DNA of 64,000 nt from Russula earlei (taxonomy: Eukaryota; Basidiomycota; Agaricomycetes; Russulales; Russulaceae), in assembly GCA_025769875.1 (NCBI GenBank), contig JAGFNK010000293.1, positions 1-64,000 of the forward strand. Direction: 5' to 3'. A model generated the notes under the pieces. That model ran no database searches. It was given only the letters and a program-made list of their open reading frames with translations, and was not told where the DNA came from. This document shows, piece after piece, positions 59,293-64,000 of this stretch. Every line of letters starts with the position of its first letter. Positions within the stretch are counted from its first letter, which is position 1. The translations under genes were made by a program, and so were the position numbers.

Positions 59293-60187
59293 GGGGGTTG
59301 GACGTTTGAAATTGGGACCATGGGCTATGGTCTCTTTGTATGGCTTGATTAGAGAATTATGGAAGACAGGGTGGATCTTCCACATCTTGGGTAACTCCAG
59401 TCATACATTGACTGGGTATGCAGTGACAACTTTAAAAGGCCTGTACTGTCTAGGGGCTAGTTTTGCCTTAGGGTGTGTTGTCTTTAGGTTGGTAGCTTCT
59501 AGCCAGACTAGGTCCCCTTCCTTGAACTTGAACACTGGGTTGTGTTCGCTAGATTGTCCCATGATGGCTGCTGCATGTCGAAGTGATGCTGTGACTTTGT
59601 CTTGGAGTTGGTCCAATCATTGTAGTTGCTCTTGGACTGATGGGAATTTGGTGGTAAAACCAGTGGGTGGGGCAAATACTAGGTTAAAGCTGTACCATTT
59701 TTTGAAGGGGGCTTTGTGGGTGGCACTATGAGTGTGTGCATTATGGGCAAATTCCATGAAGGGTACTAGTTCTGCCCAGTTATTTTGCTGATGGTTGCAG
59801 AAGATTCTTAGGTATTGTTCTAATTCTTGATTGACCCTTTCTGTTTCGCCATCGGTCTGGGGGTGGTATGCTGTGCTGAGGGAGGACTTGACGTTCAATT
59901 TCCTCCACAATTCTTGAGTTACCTTTGCTGTGAACTGGGGGCCCCAATTGGAAATAATTTGGGATGGAAGTCCTACACATCTCCACACATTATTCATGAT
60001 TAGGGAGGTGTTATCTTCTGTGGTAATGGTCTTGTGACATGGGGTGATGATAATGGCCTTGCTGAAGTGGTTGACCACTACTAGCAAGCTGTCATATCTT
60101 TGTGATAGGGGGAGGTCTACAATGAAATCCATTGTGATACTGTCCCAGATTTTTCCTGCCGGGGTGATGGGCACTAGTGGTACCATC

Positions 60188-61156
60188 TGTCAGGACTCAC
60201 TGTTGAACTATCCAGTTCAAGAGCGAGGGGTAAGCTCAACGATGAGTCGATAGACGTCCAAGACGGCGTGGGCAAGAAGTAGGATCCAGAGTAGTAACAG
60301 ATACCAGAGAGGCACTGTTACTGTGAGAGACGAACAGTCACGCAGAGAAGAAGCCAGAATAGTCACAAAGGGGACGGTCCTTTAAAGGAGTATCCCAGGG
60401 ATAGAGAGTGCCGTAAACAAATGGACAGTCTAAGGACTGTCTGCTACTTTATTGAGCGCTTATATACAGTACTACAAGAGAACTGCTAAATAGGGAACAA
60501 GTCATAACCTTGTTATCAAGCACAATAGAGTGATGAGTAAGAAGTCGGAGGACGCTTACTGAGCATGCTCAGTCATGCTCAGTAAGCTGCTGAGTAAGAA
60601 GGCTTCTCTTGATGAGTAAGAGCTTCCATTGTCCACGTGTTCACTGCTTTAATGCACGTGTGAGTACCTGATTCATTTCCTGTTAGTTAGTTTAGGGCCG
60701 GTCATTTGAGGACTTATAGTTTGGTTAGAGAATAGTGTTATCTTATAAGGCCCTTATATAGTTCTATTAGGGTCCTTAGAGTCGACCCTAATACTTCTAC
60801 TAAGGTCCTTAGTATTGCCTTATAGTTCGTTCTATAGTTATTAGAGTTGATCTAATAACACGTTGTAGAGTCTTTGATACCGGGTTAGTACTCCTTGTAG
60901 AGCACCTAGAGTCGTCTTAAAGGGTCCCTAGAAGGGCCCTAATACTGTGCTTTACTGCTGGAAGGGTTGCCATTAAGTGGGGCTTGCTGTATGTCAATTG
61001 TGCCGAGAATCGCTCGCGCAACAATGCACGCGCGATATTGTGGACACCTCTACTCACCCCTTTTGCTCGTGTGAACAGGGTGACACCATAGAGGCTGGGT
61101 TTCCTCCTATAAGGAAGGGTCCTTCAAGGGCCCTCTCCGGAGAATGGTTCATGACA
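60188..61156 (-). mobile_element. Solo LTR of the ~960-bp family (copy D), target duplication CCATC
   Basis: Ends TGTCAGGACTC and GGTTCATGACA; CCATC on both sides (60183-60187, 61157-61161). Minus-strand promoter. It interrupts the integrase between its zinc-finger part and its catalytic core. CpGs are well preserved. Confidence 0.93.
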
Positions 61157-61656
61157 CCATCGTGGCTGGGCGATTCTTTGTGCTTTGGCACTCTGCACAC
61201 CCATCCACATAGCTTTTTACAAAGGTTAGCATTCCTGGCCACCAGTAGTTGCAACTTATGAGTTCATATGTCTTCCATTGGCCTGGGTGGCCTGTGGCTG
61301 GGGAATCATGGTACATCTTGAAAATTGTTTGTCACAGTGAATCTGACTTTGGAACATAGACCCTTCCTTTAAAGAGGATTAGTTTGTCTTCTAGGTTCCA
61401 GTCTTGAAGGCCTTTTGTTAGTCATCATGGGCCATTTGTTAAGATGGTTTCTAATGCTGCTTTGACCTCTGGGTCATACCCCTTACTGGAGTGTAGTTGT
61501 TTTCTCTGTTCAAAGTCTCCAATGGGTTCAGTGGATGATGACCAGGTTGCTCTGATTTTAAAAAATTGTTGGTCCAGCAGGACCCTGGCATCATTTTCAT
61601 GCATCCCCTCTTTATAGTCTGGCTGCCTGGACAGACCATCTGCTTTGTTTTGGGTT

Positions 61657-62146
61657 TGTCACAAGTACCGGTACATCGGACCGGACCAGCAACTTGGCAA
61701 GCCTACCTGGACATGTCTCAAGTTTCCTGTGTGTTTAATGACTCACTTAGCCTTGCATGTACCAGCTGTTTCCTGCATGTTCCAGTATGATCACCTTGTT
61801 GTTACCTTGCAGATACAATTTGATATAGTATTCTACATGTATATAAGACTGCCATTTGACAAGAACAAGCCCTAAGCTTGTTCTCCTGTGAATATCACTG
61901 GATTCCTGCTTTGGAACTTGTAGGCTTGCAAGACATCAAGCAATTTGTCTGAAACCTCCATCACTCATAAGTCCTCTCAACGCAAAGACTTATTTGTGAC
62001 TTCCCCCTTCCGTGGAACATATCTGCTTTGGCAGTATCATCTCTAAGACCCCCAAAACTCATGAAGACTTAGTGTCTCACTTGACTCTCTGCGCCCATCT
62101 CATGCATGAACCGATTTGTCAGTGACACTGCCCCCAGTTGGTGACA
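61657..62146 (+). mobile_element. Solo LTR of the 490-500-bp family, target duplication GGGTT
   Basis: Begins TGTCACAAG and ends TTGGTGACA, the same family as 3780-4279. GGGTT on both sides (61652-61656, 62147-62151). It sits between the RNase H and integrase parts of the minus-strand gypsy pol. A plus-strand TATATAAG lies at about 61850. Confidence 0.92.
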
Positions 62147-64000
62147 GGGTTCCGGGGTGGTGTATGATATGAAAATTGAATGTGCTAAGTTGTAAGGCCC
62201 ATTGAGCTTGATGATGGGTGAGTTTCTGTTTTGTCATGAAGTATGTGAGGTTGTTGTGGTCTGTCCACAACTCTACTGGGTGTTTAACTCCTTCTAAGTA
62301 ATGTTGGAAGTGCCAAAGGGAGGAAACTATGGCTAGGAGTTCTTTGTCGTAGATCATATAGTTTCTTTGAGCTGGGTCCAATGATTTGGAAAAGTATGCA
62401 ACTGGGTGGTACTGGTTTAGTTCATCCGGTTTTTCTAAAATGGAGCCAACTGCAAAATCGCTTGCATTGCAGATCAAGTGGAATGGTTGTGAATGGTCTG
62501 GTAGTGCTACGATGGGTGCTTTTGTGAACGCCACAATGAAGATGCAGAAGGCTTTTTCCTCTTCCGGTCCCCAATGAAATGGGTGATCCTTCTTGGTTAG
62601 ATTGAACAATGGTCAGGCTAAATGGGAATATTGGTGTATGAACCATCTGTAGAAGTTACAAAAGCCTAGGAAGGCTTGAACTTTGGTAACATTACTAGGG
62701 GTTGGCCACTGTTATGCTGATTAGTTTGTCAGAGTCCATAGATATGTGTCCCTGAGATATGTGTATGCCTAAATAGCTGATGGATGTTTGACGGAATGTG
62801 CACTTCTCTGGTTTAAGGTATAAGTCATGTTCCTGTAGGATTTTGAGGACTTTATGTGTCCATCAATCTAAATCTTGAATGGTGTTTGCCAAGATTAGTA
62901 TGTCATCTAGATATACCACAACATGCCCTGTGGCAATTAATGGTGTTAAGATGTTGTTCATGAATCATTGGAATGTGGCTAGTGCATTGCATAGACCAAA
63001 GGTCATAATAAGTGGTTCAAAGAGGCCTAAGGGTGTCTTAAAGGTTGCTAGGTGTTCATCCCCTTGTCAAAGTCAAATGTTATTGTATCCCCATCATACA
63101 TTGAACTTTGTGAAGTATTGTGCCCCCTGTAGTGTGTCAATGAGGTCTGGGATCAATGGTAGTGGGTAGGCATCTTTGATAGTGGCAGCATTAAGACCTT
63201 GATAGTCCTGTACTGGGCGTAGGGCACTGCCTTTCTTCTCTATGAAGAAGAATGGGCTAGCTATTGGTGCTTTGGAGGGACAAATAGTCCCTCTCCTGAG
63301 GTGTTCATCTAGATATTCTTTTAATGCTGTTAACTCCTTTGGCGTGAGCCTATAAATGCCACAGTCTTTATGTGGGGTACCTGGTTTGAGGTTAATGGCA
63401 TGGTCCCATGGTGCATGAGCAGGGAGGCATTGGGAGGCTTGTTTGTCAAACACATTTTGCCAGACCTTGAATTCAGTTGGGATTAGTTCCTCAAGGGACT
63501 GTGTCGGCTGGCTATCTCTTGCCAGCTTGGTAGATGTTGTACTCTTTGCTTGGATGCGTAGTGTATGGCACTGGAAGGCATTATGAATTTGTTGGTTGGC
63601 AAGGGGTTCCTCATCCATGGTGTCTCGAAATATTAACACTGCTATGTCTTTGAATGATGGTTCTTCATCTTCTGGGAAAGTGAGGGCTTTTATTGACCCT
63701 CCACGTGTACTGTGTGTCAATGGGACCATGATGGAGGGTCGTGTCATTACACATGTTTCTGGGCAGTTTTGCAGTGTGATAGTATCGTTGGTCCAATTAA
63801 TGTCCAGGTTATGGTGTCTTAGCCAGTCAGTGCCTAGGATAATATCATGGTCTCCTATGTTAGTAACAAGGAATTCTGCTTGCTCATCATGTGTTCCTCC
63901 TGTTGCTTTAATGTGAAGTCTCTGGATGGTGCTATATCTAATTAAGCCATCAGTATTTGTGGTGCCATCCACATTCTGTGCTGGTAGGGGCTTTTGTAAA

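Larger units (their letters stand above)
59293..64000 (-). mobile_element. Older Ty3/gypsy element, pol on the minus strand, truncated at both window ends
   Basis: Reading leftward from the window edge: protease-like HDIILGTDWLRHHNLDINW (about 63800-63860), reverse transcriptase with GTICPSKAPIASPFFFIEKK (about 63230-63290) and VYLDDILIL (about 62900-62925), RNase H with VELWTDHNNLTYF (about 62230-62270), integrase zinc-finger remnants (about 61160-61300), and core MDFIVDLPLSQRYDSLLVVV (about 60070-60130), STAYHPQTDGETERVNQELE. Numerous stops and frame changes exist. The second integrase catalytic site reads IISNWGPQF, Asn in place of Asp (codon 59947-59949). Motifs differ from the full chromovirus, so it is another family. 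It is cut at 59293 by the chromovirus LTR and carries two solo LTRs. Confidence 0.88.

Noticed and set aside
1..64000. CRISPR arrays, bacterial-type operons, phage or defence islands
   Set aside because: The window is clearly fungal nuclear DNA with spliceosomal introns; no regularly spaced short direct repeats were seen.

Overview
The window is nuclear DNA of a filamentous basidiomycete, most likely an Agaricomycete. Host genes carry many short GT-AG introns of about 45-65 nt. The recognisable genes are fungal: Ada3/NGG1, RPA34.5, an SLC41-type Mg transporter, a fused ThiD-TenA (THI20-type) enzyme and a HEN1-like methyltransferase. The transposons are the usual fungal mix of chromodomain Ty3/gypsy, Ty1/copia, a Tad1-like LINE, hAT and pogo-type DDE elements. 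I do not assign a genus. No rRNA, tRNA, CRISPR array or prokaryotic operon is visible.

Layout. 1-10956 is a nest of dead transposons: a copia pol remnant split by a solo LTR, a pogo-type element split by a solo LTR, and a complete hAT element (8-bp target duplication) split by another solo LTR. 10957-22190 is host DNA with an MFS drug/H+ antiporter gene, a large low-complexity hypothetical gene and a C2H2 zinc-finger gene, separated by long empty stretches. 22190-29060 is a CpG-poor transposon block: a LINE remnant, then a HEN1-like small-RNA methyltransferase gene broken by a solo LTR and by an internally deleted hAT element. 29070-48490 is host DNA: a second C2H2 gene, a disordered hypothetical protein, RPA34.5, SLC41 and NGG1, a tandem pair of THI20-type genes and a decayed endonuclease III (NTH1) gene. 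48497-64000 is transposon again: an inverted fragment of a chromovirus, a full-length 9.6-kb chromovirus with two LTRs, and an older minus-strand gypsy element with two nested solo LTRs.

Main observations. Seven solo LTRs each have a perfect 5-bp target duplication, so LTR-LTR recombination is the dominant fate of LTR elements here. Four belong to one family of about 960 bp; comparing copies shows CpG-to-TpG/CpA decay in the copy that sits in the HEN1 block. The full chromovirus has an extra coding region after its chromodomain, with a helical segment and its own CCHC knuckle. It is separated from pol by an in-frame TGA that is also present in a second, inverted copy. Its LTR carries three nested hairpins built on the same AGAAGC/GCTTCT half-site. 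Several host genes (NTH1, both THI20 copies, the MFS gene) carry small indels, some of them exact micro-duplications. These are either real decay or assembly errors; the sequence alone cannot decide.

All boundaries, splice sites and reading frames were worked out by eye. Family assignments rest on remembered motifs, not on database searches.
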